A DNA stretch of 64,000 bases from Pseudomonadota bacterium. Its GTDB lineage: Bacteria; Pseudomonadota; Gammaproteobacteria; Steroidobacterales; Steroidobacteraceae. The notes under the pieces are model-generated. The model saw only the letters and a list, made by a program, of their open reading frames with translations, was not told the origin of the DNA and searched no databases. The number at the start of each line of letters is the position of its first letter. The first letter of the stretch is position 1. The stretch is taken from assembly GCA_021847105.1 (NCBI GenBank), contig JAJZUT010000001.1:396618-460617 (forward strand), written 5' to 3'. Shown piece by piece: positions 17,827 through 30,018 of the stretch. Position numbers and translations under genes: made by a program.

Positions 17827-20800
17827 TCAGGCGTCCGCTCGCCGCGTCGCGAGAAACTGCACCAGTGCCTGAGCGGTGTGGGAGCGGCGGGCACGACGGG
17901 CAACGGCCGCCGGGGGACCCTCCGCGACGATCCGCCCGCCGTTCTCGCCGGCTTCCGGCCCCATGTCGAGGATCCAGTCCGCTTCCGCCATGACGTCGAG
18001 ATTGTGTTCGACCACCACCGCAGTGTTGCCCGCATCGACCAGGCGGTGCAGCACGTGAATCAACTTCTCGACGTCGGCCATATGCAGTCCGACGGTCGGC
18101 TCGTCGAGCACATAGAGCGTGTGCTTGGGCGAGCGCGGCGCCGCGCCTGTCGCGGCGGGACGTGCTGCCGGCTCGCGCACTTTGGCCAGTTCGGTGACCA
18201 GTTTGATGCGCTGTGCTTCACCGCCGGAAAGCGTTGGGCTCTGCTGGCCGAGTGTGAGATAGCCGAGGCCGACGTCTTGCAGCAGCTTCAAGGCGTGATG
18301 AATGCGCGAATGCGCGGCAAAAAACGGGATCGCCGTGTCGACATTCATCATCAGCACATCGCCGATGCTCTTCTCGCGCCAGAGCACCGAGAGCGTTTCG
18401 GAGTTGAAGCGTCGTCCTGCGCATACGTCGCACAGAACCTTCACATCCGGTAGAAAACTCATCTCGATGGTCTTGACGCCCTGACCCTCACAGGCCTCGC
18501 AGCGCCCGCCGGCAGTGTTGAATGAGAAGCGGCTGGCGGTATAGCCGCGCAGGCGCGCCTCGCTGGTGGCGGCGAATATGCGCCGGATGTCATCCCAGAA
18601 CCCGATGTACGTCGCGGGGCATGAACGCGGCGTCTTGCCGATCGGCGTCTGGTCGACCTCCAGCACTCGATCGACGTGCTCGAGTCCGCGCACTGCGTGG
18701 CAGCCGGCGAGCTCACCGCCGAGGCGAGTGCCGCCCGGGCGCGCGGCACGCTTCACCCGTCGTGGCTGCGCCGCTCCATCGGCCGCACCAAGCAGTCTGC
18801 GCAGATTCGTGTAGAGCACATCGCGCGCCACCGTCGACTTGCCGGAGCCGGAGACTCCCGTGACGACCACCAGGCGGCCGAGCGGTATGCGAACATCCCC
18901 CCGCACATTGTGCAGCGAGATCTTCTCCAGCGTCAGATGCGCAGTCTGCGCGGTTGTGGCGCGGCGCGGCGCACTGGGATGCTGCAGCGGGTGGCGCAGA
19001 AACCGACCGGTGACCGAGCGCGGATGACGCATCAGTTCCTTGACGGTTCCCGCCGCGACGATTTCCCCGCCCAGCACTCCTGCACCCGGGCCGAGATCGA
19101 GCACGTGATCGGCGCGGCGGATCGTGTCCTCGTCGTGCTCTACCACGACCAGGGTGTTGTGGTGGCTCGAGAGTTCGGCCAGCGAGTCGAGCAGAATCCC
19201 GTTGTCACGGGGATGCAGGCCGATGGTCGGCTCATCGAGCACGTAACACACGCCCTGCAGGTTCGAGCCGAGCTGCGCGGCGAGGCGAATGCGCTGGGCT
19301 TCCCCGCCGGAGAGCGTGGGGGCTGAACGGTCGAGCTGCAGGTAGCCGAGTCCGACCCGCGCGAGAAACGCGAGCCGAGAGCGAATCTCGGCAAGCAGAT
19401 CGCGGGCGATCTGCCGTTCGCGAGCGGCGAGTTTCAGACGCGCAAAGAATTCCGCGGTGCGCTGTACGGGCTCGTGCGTCAGCTCGGCAATCGAGCGGTC
19501 GCGAAAGCGTACGTTGAGCGCGACCGGATTGAGCCGCCGACCGTCGCACGCGGAGCAGGGACGAGGCTCATCATCGAGCCACTCGTTCCACCAGTGCTCC
19601 TCGCCGGTCTGCTCCGCATCGAACCCCGACATCGCCACACCCGTGCCGTAGCAGCTCTCGCACCAGCCATGCTTGGAGTTGAAGGAAAACAGGCGCGGGT
19701 CCGGTTCGGGGAAGCTGTGCCCACACGACGGACAGGCCCGCTTGGTCGAAAACACTGTGACTCGGGCCGCGTCGGGTCCAAGGACGTGCACCAGCCCCTT
19801 GCCGAAATCGAGCGCACGGCCGAGCGCCTGATGCAGTTCGGTGTCGGTGCGGCCGCCGACTTGCAGCTCAGCGACCGGCAGCTCGATGGTGTGCTCCTTG
19901 AAGCGTGAGAGACGTGGCCATTTCGCCGTCGGCAGCGGGTGGCCGTCAACCCGCAGTGTCTTGAATCCCTTCTTGTGTGCCCATTTGGCCAGATCCGTGT
20001 AGTAGCCTTTGCGCGCCACGACAAGCGGTGCGAGCAGTCCGATGCGCTTGCCGCGATAGTCGCGCAGCAGCCGCGCGGCGATCGATGCTGCGCTTTGCGG
20101 CTCGATGGCCACGTTGCAGTCCGGGCAATACTGCGTGCCGAGCTTCACGTACAGCAGCCGCAGAAAATGATAGATCTCGGTCAGCGTGGCGACCGTGCTC
20201 TTGCGCCCGCCGCGGCTCGTGCGCTGCTCGATCGCTACCGTGGGTGGAATGCCGAAGATCGCATCCACGTCGGGGCGTGCCGCCGGTTGTACGAACTGGC
20301 GCGCGTAGGCATTGAGAGATTCGAGATAGCGACGCTGGCCCTCGTTGAACAGGATGTCGAAGGCGAGCGTCGACTTGCCCGAGCCGGACACGCCAGTGAT
20401 CACCGTGAAGCGATTGCGCGGGATTCGCGCGTCGATGCTTTTCAGATTGTGCTCGCGCGCATTGTGAATGACGATCTCGCGGCGGGCGGCGGCCGGCACT
20501 GCAGCGTAGCGAGCCGCCGACTCGGCAACCGCCGGCGGCGGGGCAGACACTGCGCCGGTGAGTGCCTGCTCGTATTCCACCAGTGCGCGTGCGGTGTGCG
20601 AGCGTCTTTGGTTGCGCACTTCGGCAACCGTTCCGGTACAGACCACCTCGCCACCGCCTTCGCCGCCCTCTGGACCCAGATCAATGATCCAATCGCTCGC
20701 GCGGATGACATCGAGATTGTGCTCGATGACCAGCATCGAATGGCCGGCGGCGAGCAGCTTGCGAAAGGCCAGCAACAGGCGCGTGACGTCCTGAAAGTGC

Positions 20801-23562
20801 AGTCCCGTAGTCGGCTCGTCGAACAGGAACAGCTTGCCTTTGTGCGTGATGCTCGAGAGTACCGAGCCGGCCTGCGCCAGATGACCGGCGAGCTTGAGCC
20901 GCTGCGCCTCGCCCCCGGAGAGCGTCGGTACGGGTTGGCCGAGCGTCACGTATTCCAGGCCGACATCGGCGAGCGGTGCGAGTCGCGCGCATACCTCGCG
21001 CGAGTCACGAAAGAACGACAGTGCCTCCGTGACCGTCATGTCGAGCACCTCGGCGATGTTGGCGCGTCGTCCATCGCTGCCTTCACGGCGGATCTCGAGG
21101 ATCTCGTCGCGGTAGCGCCGCCCGTTGCAGTCCGGACAGCGCAGATACACGTCGGAGAGGAACTGCATCTCGACGTGCTCGAAGCCATTGCCGCTGCAGG
21201 TCGGGCAGCGCCCGTTGCCGGAGTTGAAGCTGAAGGTGCCGGGCGTGTACTTGCGTTCGAGCGCGGCGGGCTCGGCCGCGAACAGCGCGCGGATGGCGTC
21301 GAACGCGCCAACATAGCTGGCCGGATTGGAGCGCGTGGTGCGGCCGATCGGGCTCTGATCGACCATCACGACATCGTCGATGAGCTCCGCGCCGGCGAGC
21401 GCGCCGAACGCTCCGGGCGCTTCGGTCGGCTTGCCGTGATACTTCAGCAGTGCCGGGAACAGCACATCCTCGATCAGGGTGGACTTGCCCGAGCCGGAGA
21501 CCCCGGTGACGCACACCAGCCGCTTCAGTGGGATGCGCACGTCGATGTGCTTGAGGTTGTGTTCGCTGACTCCCCGCAACTCGATCCAGCGGTTCGAGCG
21601 TGCCTCGGCCACCACTTCACCGGAAGGCGTGGACTTCTGGCCCGGCGGCACGGTCCGCTCGCCACCGACGTGCCGGCGGCCGCTCAGGTACTCGCCGGTG
21701 AGCGAGTGTGCGCTGCGGCGGATTTCCCCGGGGGTGCCGAAGAAGACGATCTCCCCGCCGCGCTCCCCGGCGCCAGGGCCGATATCGAGAATGCGGTCGG
21801 CCTCCAGCATGATCTGCGGATCATGCTCCACAACCAGCAAGGAGTTGCCGGCATCACGCAGGCGCTTCATGACCGAGATGACCCGCTGCATGTCGCGCGG
21901 ATGCAGTCCAATCGACGGTTCATCCAGCACAAACAGGGTATTGACCAGCGAGGTGCCGAGCGCCGTGGTCAGATTGATGCGCTGTACCTCGCCGCCGGAG
22001 AGCGTGCGTGACTGGCGGTCGAGCGTCAGATAGCCCAGGCCGACATCGGCGAGGTAGCCGAAGCGCGCGCGGATCTGCTCGAGCAGCAGATCGGCCGCCT
22101 CATCGAGTGGCTTGGGCAGCTGCAGCTGCGCAAAGAAGGCGCGCACCCGGTCCACCGGCAGCAGCATGATGTCGTGCAATGACAGGCCGGGCAGCTGCAG
22201 GCGGATTTCCTCGCTCCATTCGACGCCGCGCGGTTGAAAGCGAGCCGTCGAGCCGAGCGCCGCATCGGCCGCGGTGCGCTCGCCGACCCGCCACAGCAGG
22301 CCCTGGGTCTTCAGACGCGCCCCCCCGCAGGCTTCGCAGGGGGTATAGGCACGGTAACGTGACAGCAGAACGCGCACGTGCATCTTGTACGAGCGGCTCT
22401 CGAGCCAGGCGAAGAATCGCCTCGCGCCATACCACACGCCCCGGCTCCACTCCCCCTCGCCCTCGATCACCCAGTGCTTGTGCGCCGCGGACAGGTCGCG
22501 CCACGGGGTATCGAGCGGTATGGCGCGCTTGCGGGCGAATTTCTCCAGGTCCTGCTGACACTCTGCGTACGACTGACTCTGCCAGGGCTTGATCGCCCCG
22601 CCGCGCAGGGTCTTGCTGTCATCCGGAACGACCAGGCCATAATCGACGCCGATGACCCGTCCGAAGCCGCGGCAGGTTTCGCATGCCCCGAGCGGTGAGT
22701 TGAATGAAAACAGGCTCGGGGTCGGCTCCTGGTAGGACAGGTCGCATTCGGCGCAGTGCAGCCCGCTCGAGTAACGCCAGACCGACAGCGTGTTGGGCGG
22801 ATCCGCCTCATCGACGACGCGGATGCTGACTTTGCCGCGACCAACGCGCAAGGCCGCTTCGAGCGCCTCGACGATCCGGCCGGGCTCGGTGCGCGCGGCG
22901 CGGAAGCGGTCCTGGACGACTTCGAGCGTGATGGGCGGCGCTGCAGTCCCCTTGCGCGCGCGCTTGCCCGTACGCGCGGGTAAGCGCGCGGCGGGCGGCT
23001 GTTCGATGAAGCGACTGTAGCCCTGTTTCTCGAGCAGCGTGCGCACCTCCTGCGGCGTGAAATTCGCCGGCACATCGACCGGGAAGGTCACCAGCAGGCG
23101 CGGATCGCCGGCCGCGTCGGCGCGGCGGAGCAGGTCGCGGTGGATACTTTGCGGATCGTCGCGCCGCACCGGCTGGCCGCAACGTTGGCAATACAGCGTC
23201 GCGGCGCGGGCGAAGAGTAGTTTCAGGTGATCGTTGAGCTCGGTCATCGTGCCGACCGTGGAGCGTGAAGTGCGCACCGGATTGGTCTGGTCGATGGCGA
23301 TTGCGGGCGGGATGCCGCCGATGGTGTCCACCTGCGGCTTGTCCATCCGGTCGAGGAACTGGCGCGCGTAGGGCGAGAACGTCTCGACATAACGACGCTG
23401 ACCTTCGGCGTACAGCGTATCGAACACCAGCGAGGATTTGCCCGAACCTGACACGCCCGTCACCACCACCAGCTCGTTGAGCGGGATGTCGAGATCGAGG
23501 TTCTTCAGGTTGTTTTGGCGCGCGCCGCGTACGCGGATGACGTCTCGGGGGGCGTCGGTCAT
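17827..23562 (-). CDS. uvrA: tandem-fused UvrA (four ABC ATPase domains)
   Basis: UvrA is the damage-recognition ATPase of nucleotide excision repair. This protein has 1911 residues, about twice the usual 940, and contains two complete UvrA units in one frame. Four Walker A motifs GVSGSGKS occur near residues 36, 690, 1059 and 1570. ABC signature runs of the LSGGE type and zinc-binding CxxC pairs occur in both halves (CPTCSGNG and CPDCNGRR in the first, CEACEGQG and CDVCAGRR in the second). The second unit begins near residue 1030. Long fused UvrA paralogues are known in some Beta- and Gammaproteobacteria and may act in resistance or accessory repair, so a standard uvrA may exist elsewhere in the genome. 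Confidence 0.9.
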   Translation of the reverse strand: MTDAPRDVIRVRGARQNNLKNLDLDIPLNELVVVTGVSGSGKSSLVFDTLYAEGQRRYVETFSPYARQFLDRMDKPQVDTIGGIPPAIAIDQTNPVRTSRSTVGTMTELNDHLKLLFARAATLYCQRCGQPVRRDDPQSIHRDLLRRADAAGDPRLLVTFPVDVPANFTPQEVRTLLEKQGYSRFIEQPPAARLPARTGKRARKGTAAPPITLEVVQDRFRAARTEPGRIVEALEAALRVGRGKVSIRVVDEADPPNTLSVWRYSSGLHCAECDLSYQEPTPSLFSFNSPLGACETCRGFGRVIGVDYGLVVPDDSKTLRGGAIKPWQSQSYAECQQDLEKFARKRAIPLDTPWRDLSAAHKHWVIEGEGEWSRGVWYGARRFFAWLESRSYKMHVRVLLSRYRAYTPCEACGGARLKTQGLLWRVGERTAADAALGSTARFQPRGVEWSEEIRLQLPGLSLHDIMLLPVDRVRAFFAQLQLPKPLDEAADLLLEQIRARFGYLADVGLGYLTLDRQSRTLSGGEVQRINLTTALGTSLVNTLFVLDEPSIGLHPRDMQRVISVMKRLRDAGNSLLVVEHDPQIMLEADRILDIGPGAGERGGEIVFFGTPGEIRRSAHSLTGEYLSGRRHVGGERTVPPGQKSTPSGEVVAEARSNRWIELRGVSEHNLKHIDVRIPLKRLVCVTGVSGSGKSTLIEDVLFPALLKYHGKPTEAPGAFGALAGAELIDDVVMVDQSPIGRTTRSNPASYVGAFDAIRALFAAEPAALERKYTPGTFSFNSGNGRCPTCSGNGFEHVEMQFLSDVYLRCPDCNGRRYRDEILEIRREGSDGRRANIAEVLDMTVTEALSFFRDSREVCARLAPLADVGLEYVTLGQPVPTLSGGEAQRLKLAGHLAQAGSVLSSITHKGKLFLFDEPTTGLHFQDVTRLLLAFRKLLAAGHSMLVIEHNLDVIRASDWIIDLGPEGGEGGGEVVCTGTVAEVRNQRRSHTARALVEYEQALTGAVSAPPPAVAESAARYAAVPAAARREIVIHNAREHNLKSIDARIPRNRFTVITGVSGSGKSTLAFDILFNEGQRRYLESLNAYARQFVQPAARPDVDAIFGIPPTVAIEQRTSRGGRKSTVATLTEIYHFLRLLYVKLGTQYCPDCNVAIEPQSAASIAARLLRDYRGKRIGLLAPLVVARKGYYTDLAKWAHKKGFKTLRVDGHPLPTAKWPRLSRFKEHTIELPVAELQVGGRTDTELHQALGRALDFGKGLVHVLGPDAARVTVFSTKRACPSCGHSFPEPDPRLFSFNSKHGWCESCYGTGVAMSGFDAEQTGEEHWWNEWLDDEPRPCSACDGRRLNPVALNVRFRDRSIAELTHEPVQRTAEFFARLKLAARERQIARDLLAEIRSRLAFLARVGLGYLQLDRSAPTLSGGEAQRIRLAAQLGSNLQGVCYVLDEPTIGLHPRDNGILLDSLAELSSHHNTLVVVEHDEDTIRRADHVLDLGPGAGVLGGEIVAAGTVKELMRHPRSVTGRFLRHPLQHPSAPRRATTAQTAHLTLEKISLHNVRGDVRIPLGRLVVVTGVSGSGKSTVARDVLYTNLRRLLGAADGAAQPRRVKRAARPGGTRLGGELAGCHAVRGLEHVDRVLEVDQTPIGKTPRSCPATYIGFWDDIRRIFAATSEARLRGYTASRFSFNTAGGRCEACEGQGVKTIEMSFLPDVKVLCDVCAGRRFNSETLSVLWREKSIGDVLMMNVDTAIPFFAAHSRIHHALKLLQDVGLGYLTLGQQSPTLSGGEAQRIKLVTELAKVREPAARPAATGAAPRSPKHTLYVLDEPTVGLHMADVEKLIHVLHRLVDAGNTAVVVEHNLDVMAEADWILDMGPEAGENGGRIVAEGPPAAVARRARRSHTAQALVQFLATRRADA

Positions 23563-23949
23563 TCCTTCACCTTACGAGGGATCCACTGGGGGGAGTTGTC
23601 CGTGCGCAGCTGGCGCATGGCAGGGCCTATTCTACCGGAAATCCCCCCGGCCACGCGTCATCCGCGTGTGCTGGGGGGGGCGACTCCCGCCGTACAGTGT
23701 CTACAATTTCCGGCCACTGGATAAGCGATGGGGTCGGAGTGCGGCAGGCTTTCGGGCCGCATGGCCAGTGCGCACGCCGCGGCGCGTTGCGCCCCGCGGC
23801 TGCGGAGGGCAGTCCCGCGGGTATGGCGCGCTCAGCGTTCGATCGGTGGAGTGGCGCATCGCGGGTATACTGTCTCGCTCGATTGGCGATCCGGTCGCGC
23901 ATTGCCGCGACGAACGCGGCACAGGCCGCCTGACAGGCACGATGACACC
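23563..23949. other. intergenic region between uvrA and the DOMON-like gene
   Basis: This 387-bp divergent region has no supported gene. On the minus strand TAGAAT at 23629-23634 is a good -10 candidate for uvrA, without a convincing -35. On the plus strand TATACT at 23866-23871 is a -10 candidate for the downstream gene. No LexA-type CTG-N10-CAG operator was found. Confidence 0.4.
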
Positions 23950-24519
23950 ATGATGTCTGCTCGATTGATCCCGCATGCCGATTCGCACTGCGCAGCGGCG
24001 TTCTCGCTGCTCGCGCACGCGCGCGCAGAGCGCCCTGGCGTGCTCTGCCTGCAGTTCACGCTGAGCGGCGAATTGAGCGCGCTGCGCATTGCCCCGGCCG
24101 GTGCGCCGGCGCGCACCGATGAGCTGTGGCGGCACACCTGTTTCGAGGCGTTCGTGCGCCGCGCCGGGGAGCCGGGCTACTTGGAGTTCAACTTCTCGCC
24201 CTCGGGAGCCTGGCAGTCATATCGATTCAGCGACTATCGCCAGGGTGCTCTGCCGGCCGAGTTGCCCGCTTCGCCGCATCTGACCATCGGTATGCGCGAG
24301 CGGGCGGGCGCGGCACAGAGGGATGAGGCACTCGTGCTCGAGGCGCTCGTCGCGCTGCCCGCACCGTACGGCGATGCGCCACGAGGCGTGCAACTGGCCT
24401 TGAGCGCCGTAGTGGAGGATGAAGAGGGCAGCCTGTCATACTGGGCGCTGCGGCACGCAGCGGGGCGGGCGGATTTTCATCATCCGGACGCTTTCGCACT
24501 CATGCTGCAGTGGAGCTGA
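23950..24519 (+). CDS. DOMON-like domain protein
   Basis: A 189-residue protein of unknown function resembling the proteobacterial DOMON-like family. The runs LRIAPAGAPARTDELWRHT, CFEAFVRRAGEPGYLEFNFS and PSGAWQSYRFSDYRQG are typical of a beta-sandwich carbohydrate- or heme-binding fold. There is no signal peptide. The ATG at 23950 (followed by a second ATG) is chosen because similarity starts at SARLIPHADSHCAAAF; the frame upstream is shadow. The next gene, encoding a peptidoglycan-amino-sugar hydrolase-like protein, follows after 33 bp on the same strand, so an operon is plausible. Confidence 0.75.
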   Translation: MMSARLIPHADSHCAAAFSLLAHARAERPGVLCLQFTLSGELSALRIAPAGAPARTDELWRHTCFEAFVRRAGEPGYLEFNFSPSGAWQSYRFSDYRQGALPAELPASPHLTIGMRERAGAAQRDEALVLEALVALPAPYGDAPRGVQLALSAVVEDEEGSLSYWALRHAAGRADFHHPDAFALMLQWS

Positions 24520-24552
24520 CCCTCTCATCGCATTGCCCGTCACCGGTTGTGA

Positions 24553-25764
24553 ATGTCCATGAAATTCGGCATTGACCGACTGCTGAGCGAGCCGGCCTTG
24601 CGCAAGCCGCTCGCGGGCCGCCGCGTAGCGCTACTGGCGCACCCGGCCTCGGTGACGCGCGGCCTCGTGCACAGCCTCGATGCGCTTGCCGCGCTCGGGG
24701 AGTTGCGTCTCAGCGCGGCCTTCGGCCCGCAGCACGGGTTGCGCGGCGATAAACAGGACAACATGGTGGAGTCACCCGATTTCACCGACCCGGTGCATGG
24801 CATTCCGATATTCAGCCTGTATGGCAGCGTGCGCCGGCCGACGGCTGCGATGATGGACACGTTCGACGTCCTGTTGGTCGATCTGCAGGATCTCGGATGC
24901 CGCGTGTATACGTTCGTGACCACGCTGCGCTACGTTCTGGAGGCCTGCGCGCAGCATCGCAAGAGCCTCTGGGTGCTCGACCGGCCTAACCCGATTGGCC
25001 GCCCCATCGAAGGGCTGGCGCTACAGCCTGGCGCAGAGAGCTTTGTCGGCGCGGCGCCGATGCCGATGCGCCACGGGATGACACTGGGAGAGCTGGCGCG
25101 GTGGTTCGTGCACAGCTTGAAGCTGGACGTGGACTGTCAGGTCGTTTCGCTCGAGGGTTGGAATCCGCATGTCGGCCCCGGCTTCGGTTGGCCGCTGGGG
25201 GAGCGTACCTGGGTCAATCCGAGTCCCAACGCGCCGAACCTGTTCATGGCGCGCTGCTACCCGGGCACGGTGATGCTCGAGGGCACGACGCTATCGGAGG
25301 GGCGGGGCACCACCCGGCCGCTCGAACTGTTCGGCGCTCCGGATCTGGATGTTGCGGCCCTGCTCGGTGTGATGCGCGCCCAGTCTCCCGCCTGGCTGCG
25401 CGGCTGCCAGCCGCGGCCCTGTTGGTTCGAGCCGACGTTTCACAAGCACGCCGGGCGGCTTTGCGCCGGCGTGCAGCTGCACGTGGAGGATCCGGCCCAC
25501 TACGACCATCGGGCATTCCGCCCGTGGCGCGCGCTGGCCCTCCTTTTCAAGGCCCTGCGCCAGTTGCGGCCGGACTATCCGTTGTGGCGGGATTTCCCGT
25601 ATGAATACGAGCACGAGCGCCTGGCGATCGACGTGATCAACGGCGGGGAGGCGCTGCGCCGCTGGGTGGATGATCCGGCCGCCACGGCGCAGGATCTCGA
25701 GGCGATGGCCGCGGCCGATGAGGCGGTCTGGCAGGGCTCGCGCGAGCCCTTTCTGATATACTGA
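24553..25764 (+). CDS. DUF1343 / NamZ-type exo-beta-N-acetylmuramidase
   Basis: DUF1343 proteins include NamZ, an exo-beta-N-acetylmuramidase that releases MurNAc from peptidoglycan fragments. The 403-residue protein shows the family runs [57 protein letters not shown] and LDRPNPIG. No signal peptide is visible, so the cytoplasmic recycling form is more likely than a secreted one. ATG at 24553 and at 24559 are both possible starts. Given the family breadth, the precise substrate is inferred. Confidence 0.82.
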   Translation: MSMKFGIDRLLSEPALRKPLAGRRVALLAHPASVTRGLVHSLDALAALGELRLSAAFGPQHGLRGDKQDNMVESPDFTDPVHGIPIFSLYGSVRRPTAAMMDTFDVLLVDLQDLGCRVYTFVTTLRYVLEACAQHRKSLWVLDRPNPIGRPIEGLALQPGAESFVGAAPMPMRHGMTLGELARWFVHSLKLDVDCQVVSLEGWNPHVGPGFGWPLGERTWVNPSPNAPNLFMARCYPGTVMLEGTTLSEGRGTTRPLELFGAPDLDVAALLGVMRAQSPAWLRGCQPRPCWFEPTFHKHAGRLCAGVQLHVEDPAHYDHRAFRPWRALALLFKALRQLRPDYPLWRDFPYEYEHERLAIDVINGGEALRRWVDDPAATAQDLEAMAAADEAVWQGSREPFLIY

Positions 25765-25873
25765 TAAGATTCAAAGAGTTGTCGGCCGCGCTTGCGGTCC
25801 GGCTCGTGCCACGCGGCGGCCTGTAGGCCGCTCCCGCGGTCCCTCTGCCACCGGCGCCTCGCGCCCTCATGAT

Positions 25874-28018
25874 ATGCACGCCGCACCTGACATCACCCGC
25901 TATCGCAAGCATTGGGCTGCCCGCTTCGGCACCGCGCCATTTCTGCCGATGTCGCGCGCGGAAATGGAGACGCTCGGCTGGGACAGCTGCGATGTGATCC
26001 TGATCACCGGCGATGCCTACGTCGACCTGCCGAGCTTTGGTATGGCCATTGTCGGACGGGTGCTCGAGGGGCAGGGCTTTCGGGTCGGCATCATCGCGCA
26101 GCCGGACTGGCAGAGCGCCGAGCCGTTCGCCGCGCTCGGCCGGCCCAACCTGTTCTTCGGCATCACCGGCGGCAACATGGACTCGATGGTGAACCGCTAC
26201 ACGGCCGACCGCCGCCTGCGCAGCGATGATGCCTACACGCCGGGCGGGGAGGGCGGCAGGCGGCCCGACCGCTCGGTCATCGTCTACGCGCAGCGCGCCC
26301 GGGAAGCCTTCAAGGATGTGCCGATCGTGATCGGCGGTATCGAGGCGTCGCTGCGCCGGATCGCGCACTTCGATTACTGGTCGGAGAAGGTGCGCCGTTC
26401 GGTGTTGCTCGATGCCAAGGCGGATCTGCTCGTCTACGGCAGCGGTGAGCGGCAGGTGTGCGAGATTGCGCACCGGCTGGCGGCCGGGGAATCGATTCAT
26501 ACGCTCACCGACGTTCGCGGCACAGCGTTCGTGCGCAGGACAATCCCCGCGGATTGGATCGAGATCGATTCCACGGAGCTCGATACGCCAGGCCCGCTCG
26601 CGCCGCCTCCCGATCCCTATGCGATGGAAGCGCCGCGCCCGGCTGAGGCGGGCGCGGCGGTGCACGAGGGCGGAACTGTGGTCCGGCTGGTGCGCAGGGG
26701 TCGTCGTGCCGACCGTGAGCACAGCGTTATCCGCATGCCCTCTTACGAGCAAGTCGCAGCCGATCCGGTGTTATATGCGCACGCCTCGCGCATCCTGCAT
26801 CAGGAGGCCAATCCCGGAAATGCCCGAGCGCTCGTGCAGCGTCACGGTGACGTCGACGTCTGGCTGAACGCGCCGCCTCTGCCGCTGAGCACGGCCGAGC
26901 TCGACTGGGTGTACGAACGGCCGTATCAGCGCCGCCCGCACCCGAGCTACGGTGAGGCGAACATTCCCGCGTACAAGATGATCCGCTTCTCGGTGGCGAT
27001 CCAGCGCGGCTGTTTCGGTGGCTGTTCGTTCTGCTCGATCACCGAGCACGAAGGACGGGTCATTCAGAGCCGATCCGAGCAGTCGATTCTGCGCGAAGTC
27101 GAGGACATCCGCGACCGTGTGCCGGGCTTCACCGGGGTGATTTCCGATCTCGGCGGACCCACGGCCAACATGTACCGGCTCGCCTGCCGCAGCGAGGAGA
27201 TTGAGAGCGCCTGTCGGCGCCCTTCTTGCGTGTATCCGAAGATCTGCTCGAATCTCAACACGGATCACGCGCCGCTCGTGCACCTGTACCGCAAAGTGCG
27301 CGAGCTGCCCGGCATCCGCAAGGTGTTGATCGCCTCGGGTGTGCGCTACGATCTGGCGGTGGAGTCGCCCGAGTACGTCCGCGAGCTCGCGCAGCATCAC
27401 ACTGGCGGGTACCTGAAGATTGCCCCGGAGGCGATCTCCGAGGGACCGCTGTCGATGATGATGAAGCCGGGCATCGGCGCCTACTATCGCTTCAAGGAGT
27501 TGTTCGAGCGCTACTCACGCGAGGCCGGCAAGGAGCAATACCTCATCCCGTACTTTATCGCCGCGCACCCCGGCACCCGCGACGAGGACATGCTCGAGCT
27601 CGCGCTGTGGCTGAAGCACAATGGCTTTCGCGCCGATCAGGTGCAGGCATTTCTGCCTTCGCCGATGGCGAGCGCGACCGCCATGTACCACTCGGGCAAG
27701 AACCCGTTGCAGCGCGTGCGCCGCAGCGGGGGCGAGGTGCGTGTGCCGAAGGGCCTGAAAGTCCGCCGGCTGCACAAGGCATTTCTGCGCTATCACGATC
27801 CGGAGAACTGGCCGCTGCTGCGCGAGGCGCTGCGGCGCATGGGTCGGGCCGACCTCATCGGCAGTGGCAAGGCGCAGTTGGTGCCCGCCTATCAGCCGGC
27901 GGGCACGGGCGCGGCGCACGAAGGCCGGCGAGGCCCCCGCGCCGGTGGCGCTGCGGCAAAGCGCGCGGCGCCGTTCCGCACCCAGCACACGGGTCTGCCG
28001 CGCACGCCACGGCGCTGA
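25874..28018 (+). CDS. YgiQ family radical SAM protein
   Basis: A 714-residue member of the YgiQ (UPF0313) radical-SAM family, function unresolved. The N-terminal domain is recognised by [19 protein letters not shown], then [15 protein letters not shown] and [16 protein letters not shown]. The radical-SAM cluster motif CFGGCSFC followed by SITEHEGR lies near residue 378, and the C-terminal barrel has [21 protein letters not shown]. The last 60 residues are low-complexity Ala/Arg/Gly-rich. The upstream 110 bp gap has no clear promoter. Confidence 0.9.
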   Translation: MHAAPDITRYRKHWAARFGTAPFLPMSRAEMETLGWDSCDVILITGDAYVDLPSFGMAIVGRVLEGQGFRVGIIAQPDWQSAEPFAALGRPNLFFGITGGNMDSMVNRYTADRRLRSDDAYTPGGEGGRRPDRSVIVYAQRAREAFKDVPIVIGGIEASLRRIAHFDYWSEKVRRSVLLDAKADLLVYGSGERQVCEIAHRLAAGESIHTLTDVRGTAFVRRTIPADWIEIDSTELDTPGPLAPPPDPYAMEAPRPAEAGAAVHEGGTVVRLVRRGRRADREHSVIRMPSYEQVAADPVLYAHASRILHQEANPGNARALVQRHGDVDVWLNAPPLPLSTAELDWVYERPYQRRPHPSYGEANIPAYKMIRFSVAIQRGCFGGCSFCSITEHEGRVIQSRSEQSILREVEDIRDRVPGFTGVISDLGGPTANMYRLACRSEEIESACRRPSCVYPKICSNLNTDHAPLVHLYRKVRELPGIRKVLIASGVRYDLAVESPEYVRELAQHHTGGYLKIAPEAISEGPLSMMMKPGIGAYYRFKELFERYSREAGKEQYLIPYFIAAHPGTRDEDMLELALWLKHNGFRADQVQAFLPSPMASATAMYHSGKNPLQRVRRSGGEVRVPKGLKVRRLHKAFLRYHDPENWPLLREALRRMGRADLIGSGKAQLVPAYQPAGTGAAHEGRRGPRAGGAAAKRAAPFRTQHTGLPRTPRR

Positions 28019-28028
28019 GTCCTATCCC

Positions 28029-28754
28029 GTGCCCGTGCCCACCCCCCTCGATCGCCCGGTCTGGGCCACGCTCAACACGTATCATGCCGCGGTTGCGACC
28101 GGCGGCGCGTTGGCGCGGCGATTTCTGCCTGACTACAACGTGTTCGCCTCACCGTGCGATGAGTCGGAGCCGGCGCTCGCTGCGCTGACGGCCCTGGTCG
28201 GCCCCGCCGAGCGTGTCTGCCTCAATCAGGCGCTGCCGGTGAGCGTTCCGGCGGGTCTGCTCATCGAGAGCGCTCTACAGGGTGTGCAGATGCTCGCCGG
28301 ACGCCCCCTCGTCGAGCTGCCCGGCGCCGAGCCGATCGTGGTCCTCAGCGAGGCCGACGCGGCGGAGATGTTCGCGCTCGCGCAGCTCACCGAGCCGGGG
28401 CCGTATGCACCGCGCACGCACACGCTCGGACGCTTCCTCGGCATCCGCATCGATGGACGGCTTGCCGCCATGGCTGGGGAGCGGTTCCGCTTCCCGGGAT
28501 ACACCGAGGTGAGCGCCGTCTGCACGCATCCGGATTTTCGCGGCAGAGGCTTCGCGCGCCGGTTGACTAGCGCGGTGGCCGCTGCCATCCAGCGGCGCGG
28601 CGAGCAGGCTTTTCTGCACGCCTGGAAGAGCAACACCCCGGCGATCTCGTTGTATCGTTCGCTCGGCTTCGAGATACGCACCGAGATGAATGTGCGCGTG
28701 CTGCGGCGGGCCGAGCGCGGCGCAGCAGATGCCGACAAGGATCCGCGCCGATAA
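28029..28754 (+). CDS. GNAT family N-acetyltransferase (FR47-like)
   Basis: A 241-residue acetyltransferase. The C-terminal half has the acetyl-CoA site [19 protein letters not shown] and the run [21 protein letters not shown] typical of FR47-like GNAT proteins; the N-terminal half is a divergent GNAT-like lobe. The substrate is unknown. The start is uncertain: GTG at 28029 or 28035, both 11-17 bases after the YgiQ stop, gives the compact form, and no ATG is available nearby. Co-transcription with the YgiQ gene is likely. Confidence 0.78.
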   Translation: MPVPTPLDRPVWATLNTYHAAVATGGALARRFLPDYNVFASPCDESEPALAALTALVGPAERVCLNQALPVSVPAGLLIESALQGVQMLAGRPLVELPGAEPIVVLSEADAAEMFALAQLTEPGPYAPRTHTLGRFLGIRIDGRLAAMAGERFRFPGYTEVSAVCTHPDFRGRGFARRLTSAVAAAIQRRGEQAFLHAWKSNTPAISLYRSLGFEIRTEMNVRVLRRAERGAADADKDPRR

Positions 28755-29108
28755 TGAGGCGAGCGGCGTAGACAACACGGATCGCCGTGGCTAGCACGCG
28801 ACGATCACGATCGCCTCGCTGCGCCTCGGCAATGCCTGGCTGAGCACGAGGGCGCATCTGCCGCTACATGCGGTACTGCTGACCGGTCCATACGGCCGCT
28901 CCGACCGGCCGCTCGCGCTCGGGTCGAGGGCATCGCTGTTTTCCGTTGCGGCCTATCGCGCCCGGGCCGATCCGGACCTGCAGCCGTTGCCGCGCTGAGC
29001 GTACCGGTGGCCGTTCCCGAGCACACGGGGCAGCGCTACGGGAAAGCCACACTGTTGGCGCGGCTTCGTGCAGCTTAAGGTGCCTTACTCTGGCAGTCTC
29101 GCGCAGGT
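28755..29108. other. 354-bp gap without a supported gene
   Basis: Open frames exist on both strands but none has recognisable similarity or a ribosome site. A plus-strand frame about 28801-28998 (reading ITIASLRLGNAWLS and ending at a TGA) has a coding-like composition and no start codon, so it may be a gene remnant. No tRNA, repeat or terminator was seen. Confidence 0.35.
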
Positions 29109-29825
29109 GTGCCCTTGCGATCCAAGCGCTCAGCGTCGCAGCCGGCGCGATCCGTGCGGGCCCGGGTCACCGCCCCGCCCACCGCACCTCGGCTGCCGCG
29201 GCCGCGCGCCGCGGCGCGCAACGAGTTGATTCGTGCACTGCGGCGGCGTCAGACGCTCCGTGCGTTCGACGCGCGAAATCTCTCGGCCGAGATGCTCTCG
29301 GAGCTGCTCTGGGCGGCCTGCGGAGTCAATCGCAAGCGCGGCCCCTTCGGCGGCGTCGGGCGTACGGCCGCCTCGGCCAGCAACTCCCAGGAAATTGATC
29401 TGTATGTGGTGATGGCCGACGGTACGTACCGGTATGACGCACCGCAGCATCGTCTCGAGCTGGTCGTGCCAAATGATTTGCGGGTGTTGGCGGTGAGCCG
29501 CGGACAGTCCCGGGACGACCCCGGCGTCGCCGCGCCGGTGCGCCTGATTTTTGTGGCGGACACCGAGCGGCTCGTGCACACACGCGGGTTCCGGGAGCCG
29601 GGTCTGCGCGATCCGGCGGTGCAGCGAGCCTACTATTACGTCGACACCGGCCTGATCGCCGCCAACGTGTATCTGTTTGCCGCGGCGGCGGGGCTTGCAG
29701 TCTGGTTTCACAACTGCGATCGCGAGGCACTCTCGGCCGTGCTGCCACTGCGCGCAACCCAGCGCGTGCTGTTTGCGCAGACGGTGGGGTATCCCCCGCG
29801 GCGCACCCGGCGAGCGCGCCGATGA
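29109..29825 (+). CDS. nitroreductase / SagB-type oxidoreductase family protein
   Basis: A 238-residue flavin oxidoreductase-like protein. After a basic, poorly conserved N-terminus it shows the nitroreductase/SagB runs LIRALRRRQTLRAFDARNLS, EMLSELLWAACGVNR and GRTAASASNSQEIDLYVVMA, then YYYVDTGLIAANVYLFAAAAG. Free-standing SagB-like proteins reduce unknown substrates with FMN. The GTG at 29109 follows a GCGCAG stretch and is a weak start; a later start near residue 30 is possible. No azole-peptide or precursor genes are adjacent. Confidence 0.75.
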   Translation: MPLRSKRSASQPARSVRARVTAPPTAPRLPRPRAAARNELIRALRRRQTLRAFDARNLSAEMLSELLWAACGVNRKRGPFGGVGRTAASASNSQEIDLYVVMADGTYRYDAPQHRLELVVPNDLRVLAVSRGQSRDDPGVAAPVRLIFVADTERLVHTRGFREPGLRDPAVQRAYYYVDTGLIAANVYLFAAAAGLAVWFHNCDREALSAVLPLRATQRVLFAQTVGYPPRRTRRARR

Positions 29826-29932
29826 GGCGCTTGGCAGGGTCGGGAGTCCGCACCGGCAGCGCACTCGCTCTGACCACGGCATTTCGATTCGGCGCCGAAG
29901 TCTTACACGTTTCGAACGACGAGCCCGATCGC

Positions 29933-29952
29933 CGCCTCGGGGAACCGAGGCG
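29933..29952. repeat. 8-bp perfect hairpin upstream of nfeD
   Basis: CGCCTCGG-GGAA-CCGAGGCG forms a perfect 8-bp stem with a four-base loop between the nitroreductase gene and the NfeD gene. No T-run follows on either strand. It may end the upstream transcript in a Rho-assisted way or structure the nfeD leader. Confidence 0.35.
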
Positions 29953-30018
29953 ATCCAGGGTAACGCGATCGTCGCCGCGGCCGGTTGCCCGCCCGTAGCG
30001 GGCGAGGATAATGGGCCC

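Noticed and set aside
19939..22011. 690-codon plus-strand frame inside uvrA
   Set aside because: Opposite strand of the four-ABC UvrA; no family features, and the uvrA motifs fix the real strand.
23563..23720. LexA operator upstream of uvrA
   Set aside because: I looked for CTG-N10-CAG on both strands because uvrA is often SOS-controlled; no acceptable match was found.
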